Source: Ligula intestinalis (Eukaryota; Platyhelminthes; Cestoda; Diphyllobothriidea; Diphyllobothriidae). Taken from it: a DNA stretch of 64,000 nt. Of the stretch, positions 10,701 through 23,273 are shown one piece after another. Under the pieces are notes generated by a model, which saw only the letters and a list, made by a program, of their open reading frames with translations, did no database searches and was not told where the DNA came from. The stretch is from NCBI GenBank assembly GCA_036362985.1, contig JAYGXS010000010.1:7026396-7090395 (forward strand), given 5' to 3'. How positions within the stretch are numbered: position 1 is the stretch's first letter; each line of letters opens with the position of its first letter. The position numbers were made by a program, and so were the translations under genes.

Positions 10701-12960
10701 TCTGTCTCAACCGATACATCAAAACACATTCCGCCGTCCCAGGCCTCCTGCATTTCCCTCATCCACTGTTTTTCGCTGCTATCTCGTCAAACCGTGGTTC
10801 CATACTGCATACTACATTTTCACAAAATAACATTTATACTTGATTACTCGAGGCTGGATGCTGTCTGACAGGACAGACATTAAGGTTAATTACAGTTTCC
10901 AGACGTTCACCGTCAGCCTTCACCACCGGAGATATAAGTAATTAGATAACAATCAGTGCCGGGTGCACCTTTTGGTCTAAGCCATGTTCTACTTCCTAGA
11001 CAGTTGCCTCTTTAGGTCAACGAAGCCGGAAAGCAAATAGTAGCTGACTCAGTACTCTGGTCCCAGTTGGGCGAAAGCCTATTATTGGCGCGTCTAGGAA
11101 TCCGGATCTCCGTAGCTTAAAGAAGTCAGTGCTTCGCCTTGGCCCAGAAGAATATGTATATATAAGCAAACGATCTAGGCAGCCCACTTTTTCAGTATTG
11201 CAATCAAGATAGATTGAAGAATGATGTCGTCATGTGAATTTGAACAGCGCCCACAGAAAATGACAGTTGTGTTGGTCGTCAAAGCAGAAAGGAGTCATCG
11301 TTGGTCAACTACAAGTTATCAAATCTGTCAGAGCCCCCTAATAATAAAGTCATCCTGGTATTCATTCAGATGGATTCTAGGTGAGTGCTTAGGAAATCAT
11401 GTCCAGATAGTCAGCAGTAAGTTGGACGGATAAAACCAATCCAAATGTGATCAAAGTCACGGTTCACGGTGAGCTTTGCAGCTCAATGCTATATCGTTGG
11501 CTGCGCAAATGTCTTCCTTGTGGTGTTAGTTCGACTTCCACCGAGGCAGTAAATTTATCACAATTGGGTAATTTGAATAAGGAAAAGGTGAAAAAACCCC
11601 ACAATAAAAAAAGAGAAACTGATTTTATTTGATTCCATTTCACGTCGCCTGTGCTACTGATAATTGGAGCATAATTGATGGGCTATTTTGACAAAACAAG
11701 CAATATATGCCGGTTTATTGTGACTTGAATAGGCTGTTTATAAATTACAGGTTACTATTTGCTCTATGAGATAACCATCTTAGATCCTCAATTAGTTAAT
11801 GCAGCACCTCTATTTGATATGGGAATCTCACAAAATCAAACGATTAAAGCCTTGTCATTTATAGTCCAGACGTAAGGTGAACAGACATATTCGGAAGATA
11901 AAGATGTGTTTATTGTATTATGTATCATTGAAAATATCCTAGTAAGTAGAGTTGGCAGTGTCCATAGGAGCAAAATTGCGAATTTCAGCAAATAGCTAGA
12001 AAGGAAGGAGACACGGCCACAAGAACAAAACATTTTCCTTCATCCAACTAGTTCGATTCATACTCATCATCATGTGAGTCATCAGACAGCACTACAGCCC
12101 AGTTTGGTCGAAGGCTTGTTGTGAGTAGCTCAAGTTGGAGTGAATTCTTGAGTGCTTGCTGCTTCCAGCTTCTAGAACAGCCAATCACAGGCCGACTTAC
12201 AAAAGACATCATGTGACGAATACCGCGCAGACATCGCTTTAGACGCCGTCTGCGGGCTTGCGGTTTTTAATTTCCTACTGCATTTGCTTCCATTCATTTT
12301 GTAGATAAAACACTCTTCCTTCTACTCTAGCCTTCCAAGATTTCTTTTCTACCAAGAAACCGGTCCTGGTGGTCGCATTTCCTAGGGTTTAACTTACTCA
12401 AACACCCTGCAATGGACTCAAGAATGAATTTGAAACGTTCTTCCAATATCAATTTTGCTGTTCTTCTTCTTATCCTTGGTCAGTAAAACATTGCATTATG
12501 CCCTCATCTTCTAACGGATAAACGCATGATCTTACTTCAACCGTAATCGAGTTCTGTTATCTGAGATTCCTACAGGAATCGTGATTGAGCCGTTTTCCAC
12601 ACAATACTCCTTACTACCACTTTGCAATCCACTGTGTGCATGCAAACGACAAAGAAAATGAAAAGTCAAAAAAACTTGTGGGCATGGTGAAAAGAACATT
12701 TACGTGGTATTTCAGTTTGCCTTCTGTGAGGCTTGCAGCATACATTAAGTGGATTCGCATTTCAAAAAACTCGGGCTTCCAGCAGTTACGGCTGTCAGGG
12801 CCTCAGTCGAGTTCCCAGTCTGAGCGAGACAGATTGGTTCCGGTGGCGGTCAGGTGTATTTTCATCGTAAAAAAGTGTCAATATCCCGAGTAAATGACAG
12901 TGTTTGCGTTCCAGATATCTGCATGGATAAGGAAGAGGACGTATCGAGCATTGCATCAAT
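10701..12960. other. No gene recognised
   Basis: Only short frames occur. A roughly 30-bp block (CAGCCAATCACAGGCCGACT, near 12179) recurs at about 17770 and may mark a small shared repeat. I see nothing else I can name. Confidence 0.45.
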
Positions 12961-13690
12961 TGATTTATTGTTCTGAGCTTTCGAACCCTTAGAGGATTTC
13001 ATCTTCAGCGATAAGAAACATCAACTAAAAGGAGGGTAATTTTGTGGCCAAACGCCATTCAGTTATCAGCGGTCATCAAGGTGAAAGAAACAGCAACTAA
13101 AAAGAATGGAGGTCTGGGGGATGGCATTTACAGTGGTAAAAGCTAATTTACTGTCAGTGAAGTTGGTGGTTGTTCGGGGTCATAAACAGTAATGAGCGTA
13201 ATGTCCTGTCCCCAGGATAGAGGGTCCCGGTGATCCGGCCTCCTCTTCTGACCGGATCGTAGTGGGGTGCTTTTCGTTTGCAATTTTGACGTTAGGCGCT
13301 GCCTCGTTTCGCCTTTCACTTAGAAAATGGCGTAAAACTTTGAAGGCCGTGGGGAGGTCTAGATGCCTGTTGACGGAGTTGGCATTCGAGTACCATGACT
13401 TAAGCGTCAGTCTTTCGGCTACTGAGTTTTCTGGGTCTATGATGGTTGCTCCTTGAATGTCGAAGTTATGGTCAGTTTCTCCAATGAATGCTGCAAGCTG
13501 TGATCTTGGGTCTAGTCTCCGAGCCGCCAGTTTGTGTTCGTGGAGGCGGGTCTGCAATTTTTAGCCTGTTTCTCCAACGTCATTACAATCTCCATAGTTG
13601 TAACGTATCTTGTTGGCAACTGTAGAGGTTTCGGTAGGTTTCAGCCTGTCTTTGGGTTGCATCACACGGCGGCGTGTTGTTGCCTCAATT
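12960..13690 (-). mobile_element. Penelope-like element family B, 3' end, decayed
   Basis: On the - strand from 13690 the translation gives RVMQPKDRL, then a damaged GIY-YIG (DVGETG, stop, KLQTRLHEHKLAARRLDP), then ETDHNFDIQGATII, RLTLKSWYSN, NRHLDLPTAFKVL. This is the C-terminus of a PLE open reading frame, with frame kept from about 13557 to 13180. The GIY half has lost residues (NYGDCNDVGE). The terminal repeat follows and ends with a hammerhead-like motif at 12972-13013. Only the 3' quarter of an element remains. Confidence 0.88.
12972..13013 (-). ncRNA. Hammerhead-ribozyme-like motif, family B
   Basis: The - strand reads CTGAAGA, TGAAATCCTCTAAGGGTTC, GAAAGCTC, AGAAC. The catalytic GAAA, stem III AGCU and the UC/A cleavage context are intact. 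The CUGANGA box has G8 changed to A (CTGAAGA), and stem II is partly mispaired. It is probably inactive. Confidence 0.6.
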
Positions 13691-14760
13691 CGATGGGCTA
13701 TACCTACTCCAGCGCGTTGTAACAGCCATGAGACTGTTTCGGAGACTCCTGTTTATTAAGGGAATGGCCCTCCAGATTTTAGGTTGCTGTCGCATCGGCC
13801 GTCGTCTGTTCACTCGGGGCTTGCTTTGTTTGATGAATGAGATCGGGTATTAGTGCCAATATCCCGAGGCCTGGTCAGGTGAACGTTTTTCTAATGCGCA
13901 TAGCAGTAGCTAGTTAGCATACTGAAAAGCATACAAAGCTATGTATATATTTATAAAATTTGACTCGTAGAACTCAATGTAAGTCAAGTCATCTGTCCGG
14001 TTAAAACAAGTCTCTCACGTATTCATTTATTTGCCCATTAGGCCTGCCAGACTCTGCTTCTGCAGAAGTGGAGAGTAGTGACGAGCAAAGCTGCCGTTTT
14101 CGTTGGTTCCTAAAAAAACATCGTTTTCTTATAATTATCATAATACAAACCGCCATTTCCTTTATCAAATGAAGTCAACTTAAACCAAAAACATGCTTAT
14201 CCACGCTTACTGACCTTTATTATAATGTTTAACTAGCAAACCTGGCGCAACCCCTGGGAATATCTCGTTTTCAACGAAATGCATCTTCGGTCTTCAGGAA
14301 TGGAGAAACATAAATGAGTCTGAAGTTATCTCGCAGTGTAGGACGTGACAGCGTTAGCGGACTTCTGAGAGCAGAATGATAACTGTGTTGGTGTAATAGT
14401 CACCCTAACGATACTTAAATAAACAGAATAAAGGTCAAAGGATGTTCGCTTGATTGGCTATCAAGGCTTAGATTAACTTGAACACGAAAAAGCTGTGTTT
14501 GAACGGGTAAACAGTTTTAGCTTTCTCGACTGCTGGTTTCCTTTCTTGCGTTGAATATATCATGTAAACGTGTTCGCATTGTTCCGCTTTCTATTTGACC
14601 TTTTAAACTAATTCTAGATAGAGAAGTCATGTTAGCAAACATATGTCTTTAGCAAATTATCAGAAGGCCAAAGCATTTGCAGGGTCCTGAAAACTGTACA
14701 GTTGGAAAAGGTTAAATAGTGTAGTCTAATTACAATTCATCGTTTACGCATCGCCCACAT
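13691..14760. other. No gene recognised
   Basis: No coding or repeat signal that I can support. Confidence 0.45.
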
Positions 14761-14784
14761 GGCGAGGTCGGTGTGTAGAGGTTC

Positions 14785-15075
14785 GTGCGATGGGGGAGCT
14801 TGTTAAGCCAGACTGCTGACCTAAAATCTACCAAGCCTAGCGAAGTTGATTATCTCAAGTCGACGCTGGTCAACTGCTGCCAGCAGTATTTGAGAAAGGT
14901 CCCAACGAACAAAGGCCCCTTAACAAGGGCTCATCTGGACTGCCTAAGAAAACTCCGAAGATACGAAGACCTCGTGCTGACAAGACCAGACAAAGGGTCC
15001 GCAATAGTACTGATGAATAAGAATGATTATGTTGTAAAACTGGAATCTATCTTAGCAGATCGTACGAATTTCTAA
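14785..15075 (+). mobile_element. Penelope-like element family D, N-terminal fragment
   Basis: The frame is open for 96 codons. It ends LVLTRPDKGSAIVLMNKNDY followed by ESILADRTNF. This is the conserved segment just upstream of the reverse transcriptase core in PLEs. The preceding residues (CLRKLRRYED) fit too. A stop follows at once, and the RT core is not found downstream. It is probably the missing 5' part of the family seen at 34.4-37.3 kb. Confidence 0.8.
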
Positions 15076-16115
15076 AAATCCGAGAATGACGGAGGCCTCC
15101 GAGGGTCAGTTAACTACAATTCTTAAAGACCTTCACAGATGAGATACGTCATTTAAGAGATAGTTTAGATAGATTGTTTAGATAAGTTAAGAGCGCATTG
15201 CGAGGCCGCCTGCGCATGCCTTGAAATAACACAGAAGGCGAGGTAACCGTAAGCACATTCTCACAAAAACATTTACTCCATATTGTGATATTTTTCACAC
15301 TTAACGTTATGGTTTTTCTTAAGCCGAGTTGGCACAGGCTTCCGCTTACACATATCACACGCGTTTCAAACAGCATAAATAATTTCCGTCACATAGAAGC
15401 CGTATATCTGAAGCTGGTTTGTAACTGCAGCTGGTGACTGGGTGCGCTTTGACAGACGCGCCAGGTTGGCCAGAGAAACGGATACAAATGATAAGCAAAC
15501 CATTGCCGGCATCCAAGCATATGTAAACGTGCATCACTTACCAGTAAACGGGTTTTGACCCCCAAAATGGGCAGCATGTTAGATGCGCTGCACCAGAACG
15601 GAGTAAAAATCAGGATAAAGCTGGCGTTATTCGGTTTGCGAGCCGATAGCAAACGCCAACACTGGGGCGGGTGTCGTAACAGTGACTTCACTGATGCCAT
15701 ATTCTAATTACGTCGTTTTTGCTACCCAGGGAAGAACACAATAAGGAGGGCGAAGAATTCAAAGCCATCTTGAGGAGAGTTTATTGTGTACAAAACCTGG
15801 AGTCGCTTTTTCGGGTGGCTTTTGCCGCTGGCGTAAAGCCAGTGCGCTGAATGGCCCTCTTAGGGGCCGTTAGGAGCGCCCATCACTCGCACCGTGCTCG
15901 AGGCAGGATGATTAAGAGAAAACACGTTAGAACGCCACTGGCCAGGTTCTGAGGTCATGCAATACAAGGGCCAAGAATTGACGCATGCACGTGCGCGCGT
16001 CGCCGACCGGTCATCTGAAGAGACGATGGCTGAATGCATAGCGGCTTCCTGCAGAGGCTACTCGTGAGGAGTCAATAGGGAACAATGACTACTGGCCCTT
16101 GAATATGCTGTCTCT
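15076..16115. other. No gene recognised
   Basis: A 103-codon frame on the - strand (15389-15700) resembles nothing I know and overlaps other frames. I treat it as chance. Confidence 0.4.
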
Positions 16116-16119
16116 GCTA

Positions 16120-16560
16120 AAGCAGGGACATTCTTACCGAGTCGCACTACCGACGATCCGACATTCTGCTGCTGGTGACGCAGGATAAGTTGCTGAGGCG
16201 AGACCGACGACAGAAGACACATTGCTGACGGACACAACGCTGATATGTGACAGTGACGTATAAGTGATTGTCAAGCACTTTTTCTTGTAGCATGATTGGG
16301 CGCATTGGAATAAGGTCACCTGCCGTCACGAACCTAAGTGGCACTTAAGAAACTGCCACCCGTTTGGCACGCACGTAGCCTCGCGTGTGTCTGTGGTATC
16401 TCCGGAGGTTTTGGTCAACTCGTGAGCATAGCCACAGAAACGGCGTATGACCTTGAAGGCAGCCGGCATTGACAAAGAAATAATTGTGGCCATCGGTCAC
16501 AGGCACGACCACTCAGAAAGGCTTCCCTCCGTTGAGAAGGATAACGTGTTCCTTTGGGTT
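16120..16560 (+). repeat. Duplicated unit, copy 1
   Basis: This copy is directly repeated at about 17080-17470, an offset of roughly 945 bp. Shared blocks include ATAAGGTCACCTGCC, GAAACTGCCACC and GCATTGACAAAG. The divergence is about 15-20 percent by eye. No protein family is recognised. Confidence 0.7.
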
Positions 16561-17079
16561 AAATACCCGTGAGCCGGAGTAATCGTATAGCACTGTTCAT
16601 ACCCTCTTGTACCACGTGGTGGTTTTCAAAGTCCTGTTGTAACGGAACCAAACCGAGGAACATTCATAGGCCTTTTGCACACTGCGATCATCGGAGGCCT
16701 GTTATAGCAGTAACAAACCGTTATGTTCATCAATTGCTATAGCGGAAATATGGATGGTGGAATGTGCTGCATGATAGTCAGCAAGTGTTCCGCGGTGACA
16801 GGTGTGGTGGGTTGTTCGACGACTATCTTGTTGGGGTAACAACTGATAGTGTCGCCAAGGATGTAAAGACTCCAACGCCGTGTGATGGTTAGTGGAACCA
16901 CGAAACCTTCGTAGAACAGCAATTTTTCCGCTGAAATACGCATGGTGAAGTGTGCATTATACATGTTTGTAATCTTCAAGGAACAACCTCAACTGCGTTG
17001 CCAATGTTGTAGAGGTGGCATGCTGTGCTTTATGGCTTCTGGAATCCCCAATCAGAGTGCAGGGAGGTGGGTGGCAGTT

Positions 17080-17470
17080 ACCGCCGGCTGATCTGCAGCG
17101 CACTGAATGTCTCGTCTCGAGACAAAGCCCGGCAATAGGACAGACTGCTTCTGTCCTTCTCAGTACAAGCGCAACTCACTGCCTGTGAGCTGACATGGGT
17201 AACTATGTGATTGTTAAGCGCTTTCGCTTGTGGCATGATTGGATGCATTGGGATAAGGTCACCTGCCCCCGTGAACCTAAATGGCCCTTGAGAAACTGCC
17301 ACCGGTAAGACACGTGCGTGGCCTCATGTGCGTTTGTGTACTGTCCGGGCACAGACACCACAAAGCCATATGACCTTGAAAGCAGTCCGCATTGACAAAG
17401 GAATCATTGTGGCAGTCGGTAACGAGCACGACGCCTCTGGAAGGCTGTAATTCGGTTAGGTTACACTCCT
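17080..17470 (+). repeat. Duplicated unit, copy 2
   Basis: This is the partner of 16120-16560. The order of shared blocks is the same. The segment between the copies (16561-17079) is not duplicated. It could be two copies of one element or one element with long direct terminal repeats. Confidence 0.7.
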
Positions 17471-18240
17471 ATCAGTGGGGATTGCATGAGGATCCGCACA
17501 GATGCAGCTTCTGCTGTCTCTGGAAGAATGGGATGGTGTGGTATGTAGTGCGAAATTGTACTGTCACTTTAAACTCCATTAGACGCAAGTCACTGTCCCT
17601 GCACACCGTGTTAAAGGGCGAACATTATTGAAATCACCGGGCTTGTAGTGGGCGTTGAATCCCGTCAGCGCCGATTCATCACGCCATTACTGCGGTCCCC
17701 AGTCTCTTGCTTAATGAGCAGAGCGATCTACTGACACACCCAGCCCAGACACGGCATAAATTTCGTGCGATGCAGCCAATCACAGGCCGACTCACACAAG
17801 ACCTCAAGGCCTGCGATGACTTGAGATTTCGTCCCCGGAGGGAAGAACGCGACGGTGCCACGCTCCCTAATGGCTGAACGCCATGCCAAACTGAGGTGCA
17901 ACTTTTCACCTAACTTTTGTGCAAGCCATACACTGTTCCTACTACGCTGGCTTTCGCAGCCTATCTTGTTTTCACCTAACGTACCAGGCCTGGAAGATCG
18001 CAGCCTGTTGGGTAAACCGCAATAGCCTTAACACTCCACGATAGCCTTACTGTTAATTGACTTGTCCATGCATCAGAACATTTACCGGCACGGAGAAGAA
18101 GTTGGGGTCTGGGAGTGCGGGGAACTGTCCCAGGGTATATTTTGTACTAAAAACAGACCAAACCGCTCAAACCTGCCACAGTGCACTCGAAGTCGTGCCT
18201 TGGAAGACTACCAACTAACTTGTACTTGTTATGGCTGTGA
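17471..18240. other. No gene recognised
   Basis: Only short frames. It carries the roughly 30-bp block also seen near 12180. Confidence 0.4.
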
Positions 18241-18251
18241 TCATGCCTGAT

Positions 18252-19286
18252 CTAGCCGGCATCAATGATGTCACGAACGGTACCCCTCCATGCGTGGCGA
18301 TTGGTGATAGCGGATCTCGAAAGTTCCACCCACTCCCTTCTCCAGCGACGGAGGCCGAAGATAGAAGGTCCAAGAGCTGCTTCCATGTCTTGACGGTAGG
18401 TGTCTAGCCAAGTCTTTAGTTGCCTTCCTCTTTGACTTTTCCAGGTGGGCTGTGGTGCCGGGACGAGGGCAGTATAGGTAAGCTCGTGGGGCGGACGACG
18501 GAGAACGTGTCCAAACCACCTCAGTCGCCTTTCTTGAATGGCCTGAGATATCCTCATGATACGATCGCAGCGGATGTGGACTGTCTCATTTGAGATAAAT
18601 TCGCTATACTTAACTCGCAGGATCGTCCTCAGGCACTGGTGGTCAAAAACCTCCAGACTTCGCTCATCTTCAGCGCGCACAGCCCAGCATTCACACCCAT
18701 AGAGGAGGACTGACCGGATGGATGCACGGTATACACGAATCTTCGTGGCGATGGTGATGTCACGGCGGCTCCATAGGCGCTTTCGAAGGATTTAGAAAAC
18801 GCAGAGAGCAGCTTCGATACGGGAGACAACGTCATCCTCGCTCTGCCTGCTCGGTAGCAGCCTCGCCCTGAGATATTTAAAGCTATCTACTTCTTCAAGT
18901 TGATAGCCATTAATCCCCAGGGGTGCCTTTTCCTGGTCAGGGATGCAGCTTGAGAACATCTTCGTCTTTCAGGAATTTATGGACATGCCTACCGACATAG
19001 CGATCTCATTTAATTGCGACACTACTGACTGTAGACCATCAAAGTTTGAGGCTAACAATGCAATATTATCGGCGTAGTCAAGATCAGTTAGTCGGCGTCT
19101 GGGTGCAAGTTCAACACCGTCCGCTTCATGTAGGGCTTTGCCGAGAATCCAGTCAATTACGTAGTTAAATAGAATGGGTGAAAGGACGCAGCCCTGACGG
19201 ACACCAGACCGAATATCGAACGATTGAGAGAGATTGTTGTGGACCAGGACTCGTGCGGTGGTAGACTGATAGTAGGCCTTAATCAT
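18252..19286 (-). mobile_element. Non-LTR retrotransposon (RTE/SR2-like), 5'-truncated reverse transcriptase and C-terminal region
   Basis: One frame runs through the whole 345 codons, interrupted by two stop codons only: TGA at 18969-18971 and TAA at 18792-18794. In order it shows GVRQGCVLSPILFNYVIDWI (RT motif B region), LDYADNIALLASN (motif C), the FKYL block, LLYGCECWAVRAEDERSLEV, FDHQCLRTILR and RRLRWFGHVLRRP, a standard LINE RT tail. Motif C is YADN in place of YADD (19065-19076), which removes a metal-binding aspartate. The element is sharply truncated at 19286, as is usual for target-primed insertion. The endonuclease is missing. The clade call is tentative. Confidence 0.9.
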
Positions 19287-19289
19287 GTG

Positions 19290-20885
19290 TGTGTGAGTTA
19301 GTGTTAGGTGATAGTAGACTTGCGTTGCAGCTACCGCACGCTCTCTCTTCGCTCACCTTCCCCCCTCCCATGATCAGTGTCAAGACAAGATCAAGAAGAC
19401 ATGAGAATGATATTGGTCAGCGCTCTGTCCAGTTCCATTATTCGCCACAGGCGGGTTACACGTTAGCCAAGCTGCAGGCTACTTGTCGCGTCCACGGGTT
19501 GCGGATAGTGGTGCGGCCTTCAGTGAAGGTTAGCTGCGAAATAAGCAGGCTCCCGGGTGTGGCGAATAAGCAGTCGCGGACGCAGCAGCGACAGTGTTAC
19601 CAGGGCGCGATGGGCTGAGGTTTGGCACACCGACTGCTTCATAAAAATGCCACGAGGCTCAATGACGACACTGTGACATGGCGAGTGTGAACCGCCATTA
19701 AGTACAATTCTGCGAGCGCTGCAAACAAAGTTCCTAAAGTTATAAATATTTGACTATTTCTTCCATACCAGCGGGAACGCATTTACGGAAACTTATAAAT
19801 AATAAAAAGCAACATTATGCACATTAAGTGCCCAAAAGGATTATAAGAAATGCTAAGTGTTTGTTAAGAAAAATAAAATTGTCTTGATAATCCCCAGCAT
19901 GTGGCGACGTCAAAAATGGCTATAAATTAGAACAATAAAGTTGAATAGTTTGTCAAGTAGAGCACTTAAAGCAAGCAATTTCTTTATGCAAAAAGAACTT
20001 GTCTTTATTCAAAATATTTTGTGCATATAGTAATTATTGCTTACCTATATACTTTATATGGTCCAATAAATCGTCTTTTCATTTCGCTCCTTTGTAGTTG
20101 TTTTAAGTTGTTAATTTTCCATTCTGTTCGAGATTTATATCAAAACCTTTTAAATAAGATGTAACCAAACAGCATTTACCGAAACAACGAGCTTTTGGAT
20201 ATTATTTCGTATTCAGATAGCGATGTTCCCTAAGAACAAAAGACGCCGACTCTAATTTAGAGCATCGTCATTAAGTCGTTTCTGAAATTTGATTGGTTGT
20301 CACGGGGCACACACAAGTGCGGCGACTGTCCTTAGTGGCTGATTGCTTGCATGCAGGTGCTGCCGTGCGCGCCGCTCAGCTCGTGCACGCTGCAAGCACG
20401 TGCACGCTGTAAGCTGACGCCATTTTGTCTTGTGGAGAGCCGTTTAAAGCACGCATAACTACCTTGTTAACGCTGCTTCCCCTTTATTCTGTACACTTGA
20501 TAATTTGTGCTTGAATTTTAGCATGTGGCATCACATGTCCGAGAGGACATTCCACAGACGTGTTGCTCGTTCGGTTCAACAATATTTCCGAAAAATTGCC
20601 GAAAATGTGAGGAGAATGTACCCCTCCGACTTAACAGACTCAACGTCGTAATCTTGCAGTTTGTCGACCAACGCCAAATTATATTCATTCGATGAAGATA
20701 TGAGTTTCTTTTGTGTGCCTTTGAACCCGGAGTCCGATTTGCCTATCCAGCTTAAAGAGGAGCTTGCACCAACACAGTGACTCCAGGGGGACTTTGGTCA
20801 GTGATACGTCGCCTTCGCATACTGGTTATAATGGACACATTTAACACATTTTTTCTAGGTAGTGGTAACGATCACCTTCGTTGAA
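19290..20885. other. No gene recognised; short tandem CGTGCACGCTG repeat
   Basis: Mostly AT-rich. At 20385-20418 two copies of a 17-bp unit, CGTGCACGCTGCAAGCA and CGTGCACGCTGTAAGCT, stand side by side. Nothing codes here that I can recognise. Confidence 0.45.
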
Positions 20886-20889
20886 CACG

Positions 20890-23170
20890 CCCGCATAGGG
20901 ACGATGTGATCTTTTTCGGTAAAACGATCGAGGAACACAACGACAACCTTTACGCAGTCTTGACAGCACTAAGAGTTGCAGCCCTCACTCTCAACCCCCA
21001 GAAGTGCTATTTCCTGCGCGATAAGTTTATTTACCTAGGACACGTTATACGTTCTGCCGGTATCGAAATAAGTACCGAAAAGATCAACGCTATCCGCTCA
21101 TGGCCAACGCCAACCACCGCCATCGAAGTACGCAGTTTTATCAGATTGGCCTCGTATTATAGGCGCTTCATTAAAAATTTCTCGCGGATAGCGCGCCCGC
21201 TGTATCGATTGACAGAGAAAAGTCCCAAGAAAGCGTTTTGTTGGATGGCGGAGTGCCAAGCCGCTTTTGACGACCTCAGGGCACGTCTGTGCTCCGCACC
21301 AATCCTCATGCTTCCGAACACCAGGGAGTCAGGCCGCCATTTATTCTCAACACCGAGGCCAGCGATTTTGTGATTGGTGCAGTGCTCTCCCAGGCAGATG
21401 CGGAGGGTCGCGAGAGAGCCGTCTGTTTCGCGAGTAGGACCCTCACAAAAACCGAGAGGAACTATTCAGTTTACGTTAAGGAACTGTTAGCCGTTGTCAC
21501 CTTTTTCAGGAAATTTCGCCCCTACCTACTGAGCAAACACTTTGTCATTCGCACAGACCACAGAGCCCTCCTTTAACTAGAACGCACTAAAGATGCTAAC
21601 GGACTTCAAGCTCGGTGGTAAGAAGTCCTCCAACGGTACACCTATTCCTGCACTTACCGACCCGGTAAACAGCATGCCAACGCGGACGCCCTTTCCCGCC
21701 ACACACATACAAACGATCCCTCTGATATTCAGTCTGCTGGTAGCCACATTCATGCTATCAAAGCTGACCCCTAGTACACTCCATCACTGGGCCATTGCCC
21801 AAAGCACGGACCCTGACACGGCCATCGTGTACGACCATCTCTTCCACGGTCACCAGCAACCTTCCGATAAAGATCTGACGGGTTTGCCCGAAGAAGCCTA
21901 TATCGTTCGCAACCAATGGGCCCATCTTTTTATCGACAACGACATCCTGCTTTATAAGGATGAACATTCTCAGTCCCCACAAGTTGTCCTTCCCAGTATT
22001 CTAGTCATCCCCGTCCTCTCCGATCTGCATGATGAACTCGGTCACGTCGGTCAACACAAAACAGAAGTCGCTGCCCGTCAACGCTTTTGGTGGCCACGGC
22101 TATGCAAACACCTGTCGTAAGTGTGCGTCCTTTAAGAATCCTACGCACCGCATGCGCGCTCCACTGCAGCCCATGCAAACGGGTTTTCAATTTCAACGGG
22201 TCGGACATTGTTGGCCCACTTCCATACACCACCGATAAGCACCGCTTTATCCTGGTCCTAGTAGACTACTTCACCAAGTGGGTTGAGGCCATACCCCTCC
22301 TTATACAAGATGCGGCTTCTGTTACCACGGCCATTTTTAACGAATGGATTTGCTGGTTCGGGGCAGCCCTTACCATCCATTCAGAATGTGGCGCCAATTT
22401 CGACAGCAAGTTGCTACGCGAAGTGTGCGAAATGCTGCAGATATACAAAACACATACAACACCTTTCCACCCAGAAGAAAATGGCCAAGTTTAGTGAACG
22501 AACCAAACGCTCATCAACCTTAAAAGAGCCTTCGCTAAGGACCACCACCCCCTCGACTGGGATAAGCGTCTCCCTGCGCCCTTATGGCTTACCGAGCGAC
22601 GGTCCACTCGTCCACCGGTTATACACCTTTCATGATGATAACAGGGTGCACCTTCCGGCTTACCATCGACGCTCTGTCACCCAAATCACCCCCCGCCTTC
22701 CACACGACCAATGACTACGTCCTACAACTACAAGAACTTTTACGCCTCACATACAACCTAGCCCGGTCCCATTTAGGGACAGCCTATGACCAACAGAAAA
22801 TCCACTTCGACCGCCAAACATTCGGTTCCCCTTATATCGACGGTGACCTCGTGTGGAAATATCGGGCCGTCCCCCCATTAGGCACACCAGCAAAGTTCTT
22901 CAAACATTGGGAAGGCTCATAGCGCGTCATTGATGTCATCCACTTGTCCACTTACGTCCTACAAGGCATACAACACCCAACAGACTCCATTTCACTGCAA
23001 ATTTTGATAAGCTGAAACCCTACCAAGGTCAGCTACCTACCGCCACGGCAGAACTAACCCCTGTCCTACCCCCTCATCCGGTACCACTAGCCGTCCGGGA
23101 GGAGACAGAGGAAACCACTGCTGCCGCGGGCCCTGCGGACAGGGCTTTGTCTGAGAAGGGGAGTGTGTAG
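20890..23170 (+). mobile_element. Ty3/Gypsy LTR retrotransposon, 5'-truncated pol, degenerate
   Basis: The order is classical Gypsy pol. It starts inside RT at the DDV of the YxDD box (about 20901) and continues with FFGKTIEEH, FIYLGHVI and the SYYRRFIKNFSRIARPLYRL connection. RNase H follows in another frame (21289-21576, FILNTEASDFVIGAVLSQ), then the YRPGK-H-NADALSR junction. Next is an integrase zinc finger (HDELGHVGQHK, near 22030) and an integrase core (22087-22494: DYFTKWVE, IHSECGANF, HPEENGQV). The C-terminal region is in yet another frame (22584-22922). At least four frameshifts and several stops break it. The second catalytic Asp of integrase reads Glu (HSEC, 22384-22386). Gag, protease and the RT fingers are missing. 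The last frame ends at 23170, where a purine-rich tract and a TGTAG start suggest the 3' LTR. Confidence 0.93.
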
Positions 23171-23273
23171 GAGAGGAGAGTGCCCTAAAAAGAGCCTTAG
23201 AGTTTTTTGCCGCAGTTTCTGAAGGTGAACTAGGCTGTGTGGTGCTGTCTGAGTTTCTTCTCCTTTGTTACAG
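23164..23273 (+). repeat. Possible short 3' LTR of the Gypsy remnant
   Basis: A purine-rich tract GAGAAGGGGAG (about 23153-23163) sits where a polypurine tract is expected. The next bases, TGTGTAGGAGAGG, could open an LTR, and CTTTGTTACA near 23264-23273 could close it. At about 110 bp it would be unusually short. No second LTR exists in the window because the 5' end is lost, so the limits are a guess. Confidence 0.3.

Noticed and set aside
15389..15700. 103-codon frame on the - strand as a gene
   Set aside because: No family resemblance, no hydrophobic or domain pattern, and overlapping frames on both strands.
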